Positions 25,451-34,026 of a DNA stretch of 51,188 nt are shown here, piece after piece. The notes beneath the pieces are model-generated. The model was not told the origin of the DNA and did not search any database. It worked only from the letters and a program-made list of their open reading frames with translations. Source of the stretch: Flavobacterium sp. GTDB lineage: Bacteria > Bacteroidota > Bacteroidia > Flavobacteriales > Flavobacteriaceae. The DNA lies in assembly GCA_018883065.1 (NCBI GenBank), contig VEQT01000013.1:1-51188 (forward strand), given 5' to 3'. Every line of letters begins with the position of its first letter. Positions within the stretch are counted from its first letter, which is position 1. A program made the translations under genes and the position numbers.

Positions 25451-26194
25451 ATGGCCATCGCACATAATTTTACATCTATACTTCAAAAAGAGTGGGAAAT
25501 TAATTTTACACTCTGTGATCCAATCGGGAAATTAAAATACCCAGACTTGTGCAATTTGTTGCAACTCACGGCTGCCGAGCATGCCGAAATGGGCGGAATC
25601 AGCTTTACTGATATGCAAACCAATAACCAAGCATGGGTGTTAAGTAGAATGCGGGTAGAAATTGATGAAATGCCCCGTTGGAAGCAAAAAGTAATTATTA
25701 AAACCTGGATTGTTTCTTTAGAAAATTCAAGATCCATTCGGGCAATGGACGTGTATTTGAATGACAAAAAAATTATTGGTGTTGAAAGTTTTTGGGCGGT
25801 TTTTAATACACAAACCCGACGGCCTGAGAATCTGGCCTTGCCTCACGAACATTTTGAAAAATTTGCTCATAATAGAGGGACAACATTGCCTTTTGCTAAA
25901 ATTGAAATCCCAACAACTACAGAATTCATTAAAACGAAGCAAGTACAATGGTCTGATTTGGATATTGTAAACCATGTGAATAATGTAAAATACCTAGAAT
26001 GGTGCTTAGATGCCCAATCTGAACAATGCAGCAAATCAAGTGGGATACGAGTACTAGAAATGAACTTTTTAAGCGAATTAAATTTGCACGACGAAGTTCA
26101 CATTCTAGTTGACACAACCAAACAAAACCAACAAACCTTCTCGGTTGTAAAGGACCAAAAGGTGTGTTATTTGGCACAACTAGAATGGAAATAA
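25451..26194 (+). CDS. Acyl-ACP thioesterase
   Basis: A 247-residue double hot-dog thioesterase of the FatA/FatB-like family that releases free fatty acid from acyl-ACP. Residues about 10-130 form the first hot-dog; 155-245 form the second, with the family motif SDLDIVNHVNNVKYLEWCLD (168-187), including Asn174 and His175. RWKQKVIIKTWIVSL is also typical. It starts 8 bases after miaA and ends at a bidirectional terminator. Chain-length preference cannot be read from the sequence. Confidence 0.87.
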   Translation: MAIAHNFTSILQKEWEINFTLCDPIGKLKYPDLCNLLQLTAAEHAEMGGISFTDMQTNNQAWVLSRMRVEIDEMPRWKQKVIIKTWIVSLENSRSIRAMDVYLNDKKIIGVESFWAVFNTQTRRPENLALPHEHFEKFAHNRGTTLPFAKIEIPTTTEFIKTKQVQWSDLDIVNHVNNVKYLEWCLDAQSEQCSKSSGIRVLEMNFLSELNLHDEVHILVDTTKQNQQTFSVVKDQKVCYLAQLEWK

Positions 26195-26225
26195 AAATGG
26201 CTTCAATTTCTTGAAGCCATTTTGT
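26194..26225. terminator. Bidirectional terminator between thioesterase and response regulator
   Basis: ATGGCTTCAA (26197-26206) pairs with TTGAAGCCAT (26211-26220) across a TTTC loop, with A-rich left and T-rich right flanks. It serves the converging transcripts. Confidence 0.85.
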
Positions 26226-26936
26226 TTATGCTCTATTTTTAACAACCAATCGAAACCCTTCTCCGTGTATATTTAAAATTTCGACGTTCTCGTCTGGTTT
26301 TAAATATTTGCGCAACTTAGCAATATACACATCCATGCTTCTGGAAGTAAAGTAATTATCGTCACGCCAAATTTTGGTTAACGCCAACTCTCTAGGCATC
26401 AAATCGTTTTCGTAAATAGCTAACATCTTGAGCAATTCATTTTCCTTGGGCGATAATTTAATTGGCTCCTCGTTCTTGAAGGTTAAGAAACGTAATTTGG
26501 CATTGAGATGAAATGAACCAATTTGAAAATCAAACTTCACCGGTTCTGATTTTACATCAGAAGCTTTGCGTTGAATTATGGCTTTAATCTTTAATAACAA
26601 TACCTCAGAATCAAATGGTTTATTTAAATAATCATCTGCTCCTACCTTGTACCCTTTCAAGACGTCTTCTTTCATTGATTTTGCAGTCAAGAAAATAATT
26701 GGCACCTCTTTGTTTTTCTCTCTTATTTCTTTAGCCAACGTGTAGCCATCCTTGTATGGCATCATGACATCCAGAATACATAAATCATAGGTGTCTTTTT
26801 TAAATTTTTCAAACCCTTCCATACCATTTTTTGCCAATACAACATCAAAGTCGTTAAGCATAAGATAGTCTTTTAAGATGGCCCCAAAATTTTGATCATC
26901 TTCAACCAATAGAATTTTTTTGTTTGCCGTTTCCAT
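26226..26936 (-). CDS. OmpR-family response regulator (RprY-like)
   Basis: A 236-residue two-component regulator. The receiver domain has Asp56 as phospho-acceptor (CILDVMMPYKDG), the acidic pair Glu12-Asp13 (VEDDQN) and Lys106 (NKPFDS). The winged-helix DNA-binding domain starts about residue 130 (LRFLTFKNEEPIKLSPKENELL) and includes the SMDVYIAKLRKYLKPD recognition helix. It lies 6 bases after its kinase, in the same operon. Similarity to Bacteroides RprY is my recognition and not proof of the same regulon. Confidence 0.9.
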   Translation of the reverse strand: METANKKILLVEDDQNFGAILKDYLMLNDFDVVLAKNGMEGFEKFKKDTYDLCILDVMMPYKDGYTLAKEIREKNKEVPIIFLTAKSMKEDVLKGYKVGADDYLNKPFDSEVLLLKIKAIIQRKASDVKSEPVKFDFQIGSFHLNAKLRFLTFKNEEPIKLSPKENELLKMLAIYENDLMPRELALTKIWRDDNYFTSRSMDVYIAKLRKYLKPDENVEILNIHGEGFRLVVKNRA

Positions 26937-26942
26937 ACTAGT

Positions 26943-28523
26943 TTAATTTATTAGTGGTATTTTAATGATAAATGTACTTCCTTTTCCTTTTTCGCTTTCC
27001 ACAAAAATTTCTGCATTGTGATCGTCTACAATGCTTTTAACATAAGCCAATCCTAATCCGTGGCCTTTAACGTTATGAATATCTCCGGTGTGTTCACGGT
27101 AAAATTTTTCAAAAATTCGCTTTTGAGCAGCTTTACTCATTCCCAGTCCTTTGTCGGATATTTTTACTAAAACATAATCTTTGATATTCTCAGTTACAAT
27201 ACTTATTTCAGGTTGAGCAGTAGAGTACTTGATGGCATTATCTATAATATTCACGAGCACGTTTGTAAAATGCACATCGCTTACCAATACAGTGGTGCGA
27301 GAAGCTTGAAGTGCGGTTTGAATAATTCCTCCCCGGTCTTCCAATATCAACTGAACATGTTCAATGGCATCTTGAATAAGTTCATGTATGTCATTATTGT
27401 CTTTTCGAATCTCTAATTCCCTTTTCTCGAGTCTTGAAATGCGCAACACATTTTCAACTTGTGCATGCATACGTTTATTTTCATCACGAATCATTTGTAA
27501 ATAACGTTCAACTTTGTCGCTGTCGTGAATCACCTTTGGGTTTTTAATTGCATCCAATGCCAGATTAATAGTAGCTATTGGTGTTTTGAACTCGTGGGTC
27601 ATATTGTTTATAAAATCAGTTTTAATTTGTGAAATCTGACGCTGACGAATCAACTGATTTAAAGCACTACTGTAGGCAATTACTATAATTAGGGTAAAAA
27701 TAATCGACAAGAGTGTAATGCCTACTAATTCAGAAAACAAAAATTTTACTTTATTCGGAAACGAAACCAACAACATGTATTGATTTTTGTTTTCATTGTC
27801 AACAAAAACTGGAATCTTGTATGTGTCTTTTGTTTTGAATACAAATCGATCAGAATGAATTTTGGTTGCCAATCCATTACTATAAACTGCAAATTCAAAG
27901 GGAGTAGTAACACCATACTCGGCCAATTCTTCAACTAATAATCGCTGAAGTTTTTCATTTGAAACCCGCTCTTGTAACGGTTTTAAACTAGCAATATCTT
28001 TAAAAAAAATCTCAAACTGTGCATTATCCAAAATAGCCAACTTACCCGATTTTTCGAGTTTTAATTCTGCATCAGCTTGTTGCTGGAGATTGGTTTTGTC
28101 AATTGAACCACTAAATACTTCTGTGACGCGTTTGGCAGAAAAATTTCGGAGCTTTACACTGTCTTTTCGTTTATCAAAAAGTGACGAATAAATAGAAAAA
28201 TCCTCCGAAATAATGTTGTTGGAATAAATGATAGTTTCTTTGGTTCTGGAATCGCGTTGGTAGTAGCCAAATTCTAAAAAATCACTTTTTTGTGGCTCTT
28301 TCCCAATACTGTCTTTGAGTTTTTTGTATTTGTCAATGAACGAAAAAGCTTCTTCTTTTTGTAATTTATCGGCTACGTGGCCTAGTACTTGTTCTACGTG
28401 AAATCCGAATTGTTCTTCGTTGTTTTTGAACGAGGTAGTAAACCAATATACTTGTACAAGAATAATTCCGATAAGCGAAAGGCTCATCAACACTACAAGT
28501 AAGCGGAAAAACAATTTATTCAT
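26943..28523 (-). CDS. Membrane sensor histidine kinase (RprX-like)
   Basis: A 526-residue kinase with two transmembrane segments (about 6-28 and 263-286) enclosing a periplasmic sensor of about 230 residues with no recognised fold. The HisKA domain has His310 (NNMTHEFKTPIATI). The HATPase has the N-box VNIIDNAIKYS, the G1 box ISDKGLGMS and the G2 box GHGLGLAYV. It signals to the response regulator 6 bases downstream. No HAMP domain is obvious. It lies 59 bases beyond coaE on the same strand. Confidence 0.92.
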   Translation of the reverse strand: MNKLFFRLLVVLMSLSLIGIILVQVYWFTTSFKNNEEQFGFHVEQVLGHVADKLQKEEAFSFIDKYKKLKDSIGKEPQKSDFLEFGYYQRDSRTKETIIYSNNIISEDFSIYSSLFDKRKDSVKLRNFSAKRVTEVFSGSIDKTNLQQQADAELKLEKSGKLAILDNAQFEIFFKDIASLKPLQERVSNEKLQRLLVEELAEYGVTTPFEFAVYSNGLATKIHSDRFVFKTKDTYKIPVFVDNENKNQYMLLVSFPNKVKFLFSELVGITLLSIIFTLIIVIAYSSALNQLIRQRQISQIKTDFINNMTHEFKTPIATINLALDAIKNPKVIHDSDKVERYLQMIRDENKRMHAQVENVLRISRLEKRELEIRKDNNDIHELIQDAIEHVQLILEDRGGIIQTALQASRTTVLVSDVHFTNVLVNIIDNAIKYSTAQPEISIVTENIKDYVLVKISDKGLGMSKAAQKRIFEKFYREHTGDIHNVKGHGLGLAYVKSIVDDHNAEIFVESEKGKGSTFIIKIPLIN

Positions 28524-28582
28524 GCAAACAAAGTTACCGTTTTAACATTTGGAGACTTGGTGATTAACCAAATATTAACATA

Positions 28583-29176
28583 TCATTCTAGACTAGTAAG
28601 TTGAATGGTGTTGAGGATTGATTGCACCTGATTTTTTAAGGATTCTTGTGATAGATTGGTGATTGTAAAATCACTTTTTGCAGCCCGCATCTCGTCTGTC
28701 CATTGGTGCTTTATGCGCGCTACTACTTGTGCTTTGCCTACCTGATCACGCAACATAACACGTTGAATTCGCTCGTCTTCAGGAGCTTGTACACTAATTA
28801 TATAATCACAGTTTGCAGCACTGCCGCTTTCAAAAAGTATGGCGGCTTCTTTTACAACTAATGGATATTGACTATGCTTAGTAAGCCATTGATTAAAATG
28901 AACGTGTACCTCTGGATGAATGATCGCATTGAGTTGCTTAAGTTTAGCAGAATCGGCAAAAACAATAGCGGCCAACTTAACGGTGTTTATGGTATGTTGA
29001 TCTATAATTTCAGCACCAAATGCCGCAATAATTTGCTCAATAACATGCGGTTGTTGCATTAGTTTTTTGGATTCGATATCGGCAAAATAGACCGGAATTC
29101 CCAAAGTTAAAAATTCGTTTGCTACGGTGGTTTTTCCACTGCCAATTCCTCCGGTAAGTCCAATTATTTTGGTCAT
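28583..29176 (-). CDS. coaE: Dephospho-CoA kinase
   Basis: A 197-residue enzyme for the last step of coenzyme A synthesis, phosphorylation of the ribose 3'-OH. The P-loop is GLTGGIGSGKTTVANEF near the N-terminus, followed by VYFADIESKKLM, the lid segment and RVMLRDQ. Its start overlaps the glycosyltransferase stop by 4 bases (ATGA). CoaBC, another step of the same pathway, is at 36568-37794 in a different operon. Confidence 0.95.
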   Translation of the reverse strand: MTKIIGLTGGIGSGKTTVANEFLTLGIPVYFADIESKKLMQQPHVIEQIIAAFGAEIIDQHTINTVKLAAIVFADSAKLKQLNAIIHPEVHVHFNQWLTKHSQYPLVVKEAAILFESGSAANCDYIISVQAPEDERIQRVMLRDQVGKAQVVARIKHQWTDEMRAAKSDFTITNLSQESLKNQVQSILNTIQLTSLE

Positions 29177-30171
29177 TTTTTAAAGAATAAATCAGGAAAT
29201 GCACGATCCGGTTGTTGTTTAAGCAACTGAATTTTTACAAAAGATTCTAAAAAACCATGGCCATAACCCTTAAATTGTTTCCATACCGCAATACATGCTA
29301 GGTATCCAATATAGAGGCTTTTGTTTTGAATAGTTGCTACTAAAAATACCAGTATAAAATACCCAAAATAGCACTTCAACAAAGCATCTTGGGCAAACAA
29401 CAACAAAAGCCAGGAAAAATAAAACCCAAGTATAAATAGAGATGGAAAGAAAAATGTGGGCTTGGCATAGGCCGGATGCCAGGCATTAAGAATGGGACGA
29501 GCCTTTCCAAACTTGGATACCTGCAGTTCAAATTTTTCCCAATCAATGCGTCGTTTGTGGTATACAAAGGCTTTCGAAAACAAACGTGTTTCAAAACCCA
29601 ACCTCCATAAGCGTATGGCTAGATCTGGATCTTCACCTGGATGAATGTTGCCAAAACCTCCAGATGAAATAAATGCTTTTTGAGAAATACCCATATTAAA
29701 GCTACGGGGTTGAAACTTGGCAATTGCTTCTGAGCCACCGCGTATACCACCTGTTGTAAGAACCGAGGTCATGGCAAAATTAATGGCTTTCTGAATGGGC
29801 GTAAACGATTGAAGTGCCTGATCGGGACCGCCAAAACAATCCACGAAGTTGGTTTCTAATTCGAGCATGACTTCATTTAAGTAGCCTGCCGGTATAATAC
29901 AATCGGAATCAAAAAGTAAAAAATATTCTCCTTTCGCACGCTGCATACCAAAGTTTCGGGAGTCACCCGGACCTGAATTTTCCTTAAAAAAATAAGAGAT
30001 TGTAAGTTTGGACTGATACTGCGCCACGACTGATTCACACGAATTAACTGAACCGTCTTCAATAATAACCACTTCAAACGGATATACATACGTTGTTTCG
30101 GTGAGACTTTTAAGGAGTTCGTTTACCTCGTCAGGTCGATTATATACCGGAATGATGATCGAAAAAAACAT
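29173..30171 (-). CDS. Glycosyltransferase family 2
   Basis: 332 residues from the ATG at 30171, which gives FFSIIIPVYNRPDEV, the classic GT2 start. Key sites are EDGS at the end of the first Rossmann strand and the DxD-like FDSDC that binds the metal and nucleotide sugar. The C-terminal 90 residues contain hydrophobic segments (FFFPSLFILGFYFSWLLLLF), so it is membrane-associated. It probably builds a surface polysaccharide or glycolipid; the acceptor is unknown. It precedes coaE with a 4-base overlap. Confidence 0.88.
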   Translation of the reverse strand: MFFSIIIPVYNRPDEVNELLKSLTETTYVYPFEVVIIEDGSVNSCESVVAQYQSKLTISYFFKENSGPGDSRNFGMQRAKGEYFLLFDSDCIIPAGYLNEVMLELETNFVDCFGGPDQALQSFTPIQKAINFAMTSVLTTGGIRGGSEAIAKFQPRSFNMGISQKAFISSGGFGNIHPGEDPDLAIRLWRLGFETRLFSKAFVYHKRRIDWEKFELQVSKFGKARPILNAWHPAYAKPTFFFPSLFILGFYFSWLLLLFAQDALLKCYFGYFILVFLVATIQNKSLYIGYLACIAVWKQFKGYGHGFLESFVKIQLLKQQPDRAFPDLFFKK

Positions 30172-30185
30172 AGTGTAGCTTTGCG

Positions 30186-30193
30186 CAAATATA
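30186..30193 (-). promoter_or_regulatory. -7 promoter element TATATTTG for the glycosyltransferase operon
   Basis: On the minus strand TATATTTG is an exact TAnnTTTG match, 14 bases before the ATG at 30171. No good -33 TTG is visible. It lies directly after the terminator at 30213-30232. Confidence 0.5.
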
Positions 30194-30212
30194 GTCGATA
30201 TTGAAAATAAAA

Positions 30213-30232
30213 AAACCACTCGAAAGTGGTTT
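30213..30232 (-). terminator. Terminator of the T9SS cargo gene
   Basis: AAACCACT (30213-30220) pairs with AGTGGTTT (30225-30232) across CGAA. A T-run follows in the minus-strand direction. It separates the cargo gene from the glycosyltransferase promoter. Confidence 0.8.
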
Positions 30233-30249
30233 AGTTCGTAATTGTATCC

Positions 30250-32637
30250 TTATTTTTTAAGAAAAGGAACGGTATGATTTTGGTCATTGGATTCTATTTT
30301 AATCCAATAGGTTCCTGAAGTCAAATTGGATACGGGCAATTGAACTTGATTGGAATTAAACTGAGCAGAGAAAATCGATTCACCCAAAACCGAAAATACG
30401 GTTACTTTTTGAATCGGATAAGCATAGGAAAGAGTAAGCATGTCGCTTGCTGGATTTGGGAAATAATGCAACCTATTAACCTCAAATGTGTTGGATGACA
30501 AAGCTGTATTCCAAGCCGAGACCTGAAAAGTACCAAAGGTGTCGTTGGCATACTCCCACACCCGCGCATAAATAGTTGAACCCGGCGTGAGTCCTGTGAG
30601 TGATAATCTAGAAAATGAACTCGTACCAATGTCATCGCTACATCCCAAAGTAGTGAGCGTAGGGCAAGTACCCGAAAAGACCGTAAGTCCTGTATCTACA
30701 AGTGGCGACCCTGGATCTGCTTGTGTTTCTATTGTAATTGCACCATCAGCAGGCACTACTGTACTAAACCATACGTCACCACCAAATCCAAATATAGCAC
30801 AAGTTGGAGCTGGCGCACCTATCGATTTGGTAGCTCCCACGTTGGTAGCCACAATTGCATTTTCCTGAAAAGTTCCTCCAGGAATTAAAGGAGTGGCATT
30901 TGCACATTCATCATTGGCTACCGCCAAAGGCAAAGTCGTAAACAAATTGACTGTCGACCAATCACTTTGCCCATTGGTTCCACAATTAGCACGGACGTAA
31001 ATTTCATACGCAGTAAAGGGAGCTAATCCCGTCACTACAAATGGACTTACAACAGCTGTATAAGTAGGAATCGTTGGTACTCCTGCTCCAGCTAATCCAA
31101 TGTAAATATCCCAAGATTGGTGACCACAACCCGTTTCCCAACTCACCAAAGCAGAATTGGTATTGATATTGGTTATCGAAGTGCCATACGGTGCGATACA
31201 ACCCGTAAAAGCTTCGATAGTTATATCATAATCTTCTGTTTCTCCATATCCATAATTGGCACAGGGATCTATAGAATCTGCTGGGGTATTCCATACATCG
31301 CGCACACGCATTCGATGTAAACCAGCTGGCGCAGTGCAATCCAACATCAAGGTAAACGTACCGGTACCATTTGAACCAATTTCAGCTAAGCTATACCCCA
31401 CGCGTTCGTTGAGACTAAAAACATAATCGTCATTATAATCAATCCAAACCACAACATTTTGTTGTTGATACGAACCAACTGTTACATTGATTTCATATTG
31501 AACTCCAGGAACCAAAACAGCGGTATAATTTGGCAATCCTGTGAAATGCGTATACGCAGGATTTACAGCTAATGTTCCAGTATTATTTGATAAAGTCGTT
31601 CCTGTAATGGTAAGGTTTGAAATTAAATCGCCATCGGTTTTCCCGTTGGTGTATGTGGGTACACAATAACAAATTGAAGGCGGAGTAGCTGTTACCAATA
31701 TTGGCGTACTAATTTGAGTACTTGCTCCACAAGAAACCACACATTGGTACCAATGGGTTCCAAATTGAGTGGTACTTAGTTGAGCTGAAAACCCATTGGC
31801 AATTGGGTTGTAGATTAGGCCATCGGTTGATGATTCCCATTGGTATGCTATACCAAAATCAGTAGTCGGATTTTCAACACTTAAATCAAATGGAAATCCA
31901 TCACATAAATTTTGGGACGATGATAAAGTATTTCCTGGTGTGGGCAATCCACTGCAATAGGGCTGCGGAGTGAATATCATTTTTTGCCCCAGTAAAAATT
32001 GAGTACTTGTTATGGTATTATTAGCAATAGTTGTTGATACCGTCGCAGGATTTGAAATAGGACTAACGCTTAGAAACGAAGTAACATCCACCAAACCAAT
32101 AGATGCAGTCAGTGCTCCTGCACTATTTAAGGTGTTGCTGTAAATAAATTCAATTATTCCAGAAGTTTCATGCAACACCATTTTAAATGAGGCATAAGCA
32201 TTTGGACTTACAGCGCCCCCATTTCCAATGTTGATATTATCCCAACCTATTTCCATCATTCGGTTTGGAGCAACTCCTGAAGCGGCAAATTGAATACTAC
32301 CTGTGGTGCGGTTGTGATCGTCCCAGAAAGCAGCAATAAGCGGATTTTGTGGATTGGCTGGCGAGAGATTATTTACCCAAGATTGTCCATTGACCACACC
32401 ACCCAATCGAATCCAACCGTTGGTACTTAAACTGAATGACGTGTAAATTTCGCCACCAAAATTAAATGGGAACCCAAAGGGAATGTTGTTTTGAATTCCA
32501 TCATCACCTGTTGCAGTTGAATTGGTTCCCGCTACGGGAGTATAAATTTCTGTAGTTTGCGAAAATAAATATCCAGAAACCGCTTGTGCAAATCCTTGAG
32601 CCGAAATCAACACAAGAACGAATAATATTTTTTTCAT
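30250..32637 (-). CDS. Secreted multidomain protein with GEVED, fibronectin III and T9SS sorting domains
   Basis: 795 residues from the ATG at 32637, which gives a signal peptide (KKILFVLVLISAQGFAQ); an upstream in-frame start would spoil it. Beta-rich modules follow. A GEVED-type segment (VWIDYNDDYVFSLNERVG, then YGYGETEDYDITIE) is followed by a fibronectin III-like repeat (SWETGCGHQSWDIYI, then LAPFTAYEIYVRANC) and a cysteine-containing module. The type A T9SS sorting domain (HYFPNPASDMLTLSYA to VPFLKK) ends it. No enzyme motif is visible; adhesion or binding is likely. Its neighbours belong to other pathways. Confidence 0.88.
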   Translation of the reverse strand: MKKILFVLVLISAQGFAQAVSGYLFSQTTEIYTPVAGTNSTATGDDGIQNNIPFGFPFNFGGEIYTSFSLSTNGWIRLGGVVNGQSWVNNLSPANPQNPLIAAFWDDHNRTTGSIQFAASGVAPNRMMEIGWDNINIGNGGAVSPNAYASFKMVLHETSGIIEFIYSNTLNSAGALTASIGLVDVTSFLSVSPISNPATVSTTIANNTITSTQFLLGQKMIFTPQPYCSGLPTPGNTLSSSQNLCDGFPFDLSVENPTTDFGIAYQWESSTDGLIYNPIANGFSAQLSTTQFGTHWYQCVVSCGASTQISTPILVTATPPSICYCVPTYTNGKTDGDLISNLTITGTTLSNNTGTLAVNPAYTHFTGLPNYTAVLVPGVQYEINVTVGSYQQQNVVVWIDYNDDYVFSLNERVGYSLAEIGSNGTGTFTLMLDCTAPAGLHRMRVRDVWNTPADSIDPCANYGYGETEDYDITIEAFTGCIAPYGTSITNINTNSALVSWETGCGHQSWDIYIGLAGAGVPTIPTYTAVVSPFVVTGLAPFTAYEIYVRANCGTNGQSDWSTVNLFTTLPLAVANDECANATPLIPGGTFQENAIVATNVGATKSIGAPAPTCAIFGFGGDVWFSTVVPADGAITIETQADPGSPLVDTGLTVFSGTCPTLTTLGCSDDIGTSSFSRLSLTGLTPGSTIYARVWEYANDTFGTFQVSAWNTALSSNTFEVNRLHYFPNPASDMLTLSYAYPIQKVTVFSVLGESIFSAQFNSNQVQLPVSNLTSGTYWIKIESNDQNHTVPFLKK

Positions 32638-32676
32638 ACGTAAAAAGTTAATGCTAAAAAGCTGCCTAAAAATAAC

Positions 32677-32684
32677 CAAAAATA
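32677..32684 (-). promoter_or_regulatory. -7 promoter element TATTTTTG for the T9SS cargo gene
   Basis: An exact TAnnTTTG on the minus strand, 39 bases before the ATG at 32637. A minus-strand TTG at 32706-32708 is 21 bases upstream, slightly long for the -33 box. Confidence 0.45.
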
Positions 32685-32705
32685 TAGAAAGCAATATAGA
32701 TTAGC

Positions 32706-32733
32706 CAAAAAAAGCCACACAAACGGTGGCTTA
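32706..32733 (-). terminator. Terminator of fabV
   Basis: AAGCCAC (32712-32718) and GTGGCTT (32726-32732) form the stem with a 7-base loop, followed on the minus strand by a run of T. Confidence 0.75.
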
Positions 32734-32758
32734 ATTTGAACTAATAGTAATAAATCCT

Positions 32759-33949
32759 TTATGAAATAGAAGGTATACTTACATTTTCATTTGCATCGGC
32801 GGTGTAATCAACATCTGGAAAATTAAACCCAAACAAGTTGTAAAAATCTTGACGGTATCCAGCTAAATCACCAATTTCTGCTAAATTTTCTGTAGTGGCC
32901 TGTTCCCATAATTCGGCAACTTTGGCTTGTACATCGGGACGCATTTCCCAATCGTCGATGCGTATTCTTCCCTGCTCGTCAACCGGAACGGGTTTTCCTG
33001 TAAATAAACGCTCTTGGTATAAGCGCTGAATTTGTTCGATACATCCTTCATGAATTCCTTCAGCTTTCATGATTTTATACAACAACGAAATATACAATGG
33101 AATAACTGGAATGGCCGAACTGGCTTGGGTTACTAAGGCTTTATTTACCGAAACAAAGGCTTTACCCTGTATGGACTCTAACTCTTTTGTAATTGTAAAT
33201 GCCGTTGCTTCTAAATGGTCTTTGGCTCTACCAATTGTGCCTTTTCGATAAACCGGTTCAGTTAAGGCCGGCCCAATATACGAATAGGCAATCGTTTGAA
33301 CGCCTGGTGCCAACAAATTTTCGGCCTTCAAAGCCTCGATCCACATCGCCCAATCTTCACCGCCCATTACAGTAACAGTGTTTTCGATGTCGTCACCAGC
33401 ACAAGGCTCGATTGAAACCTGTGTTACGTTGCCTGAGTGAAAATCTACTGTTTTATTGGCATACACCTGACCAATGGGTTTCAACACTGAGCGATGTAAT
33501 ACACCAGTTTTGGGATGCAAACGTACCGGAGAAGCCAGACTATAAATTACCAAATCAACTTGACCTAAATCATGTTTGATGAGTTGAATTGCTTGTGCTT
33601 TTACTTCGTCTGAAAAGGCATCACCATTTATGCTCTTTGCGTATAAACCAGCTTGATGGGCTTCGTGTTCAAAGGCAGCTGAGTTGTACCAGCCAGGAGA
33701 AGCCGTTTTTCCATCTACAGGTGGTTTTTCAAAGAAAACACCGATAGTTGCAGCATCCGATCCAAATGCACTGCTGATACGTGACGCCAAACCAAATCCT
33801 GTTGAAGCGCCAATCACCAATACTTTTTTTGCACCGGCAATAGCTCCTTTTGATTTAACATAAGCAATTTGATTTTTTACATTTTGTGCGGCCCCATCAG
33901 GATGAGCTGTTAAACAAATAAATCCGCGCATTCTTGGTTCTATTATCAT
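32759..33949 (-). CDS. fabV: Trans-2-enoyl-CoA/enoyl-ACP reductase FabV
   Basis: A 396-residue reductase of the FabV/TER family that reduces the 2,3 double bond of enoyl-ACP or enoyl-CoA with NADH. The ATG at 33949 gives IIEPRMRGFICLTAHP, the family start. The dinucleotide motif is VLVIGASTGFGLASRI, and Glu74 (FFEKPP) fits NADH preference. The catalytic Tyr-X8-Lys is Tyr234 to Lys243. FabV enzymes are naturally insensitive to triclosan, unlike FabI. It has its own strong promoter inside recN and its own terminator. Confidence 0.94.
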   Translation of the reverse strand: MIIEPRMRGFICLTAHPDGAAQNVKNQIAYVKSKGAIAGAKKVLVIGASTGFGLASRISSAFGSDAATIGVFFEKPPVDGKTASPGWYNSAAFEHEAHQAGLYAKSINGDAFSDEVKAQAIQLIKHDLGQVDLVIYSLASPVRLHPKTGVLHRSVLKPIGQVYANKTVDFHSGNVTQVSIEPCAGDDIENTVTVMGGEDWAMWIEALKAENLLAPGVQTIAYSYIGPALTEPVYRKGTIGRAKDHLEATAFTITKELESIQGKAFVSVNKALVTQASSAIPVIPLYISLLYKIMKAEGIHEGCIEQIQRLYQERLFTGKPVPVDEQGRIRIDDWEMRPDVQAKVAELWEQATTENLAEIGDLAGYRQDFYNLFGFNFPDVDYTADANENVSIPSIS

Positions 33950-33995
33950 ATCGTAAGGTGTTGAAAAAGCTAGTTTGTATTCAATTTTAAGGTCA

Positions 33996-34026
33996 CAAAT
34001 ATACTTTGTTAATTCAGTTGAGCAAA
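33996..34026 (-). promoter_or_regulatory. Consensus promoter of fabV
   Basis: On the minus strand, TTTG at 34026-34023, exactly 19 bases, then TATATTTG at 34003-33996. This fits the Bacteroidota consensus in both boxes and spacing. The -33 box overlaps the last codons of recN, whose stop is at 34014-34016. Confidence 0.8.
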
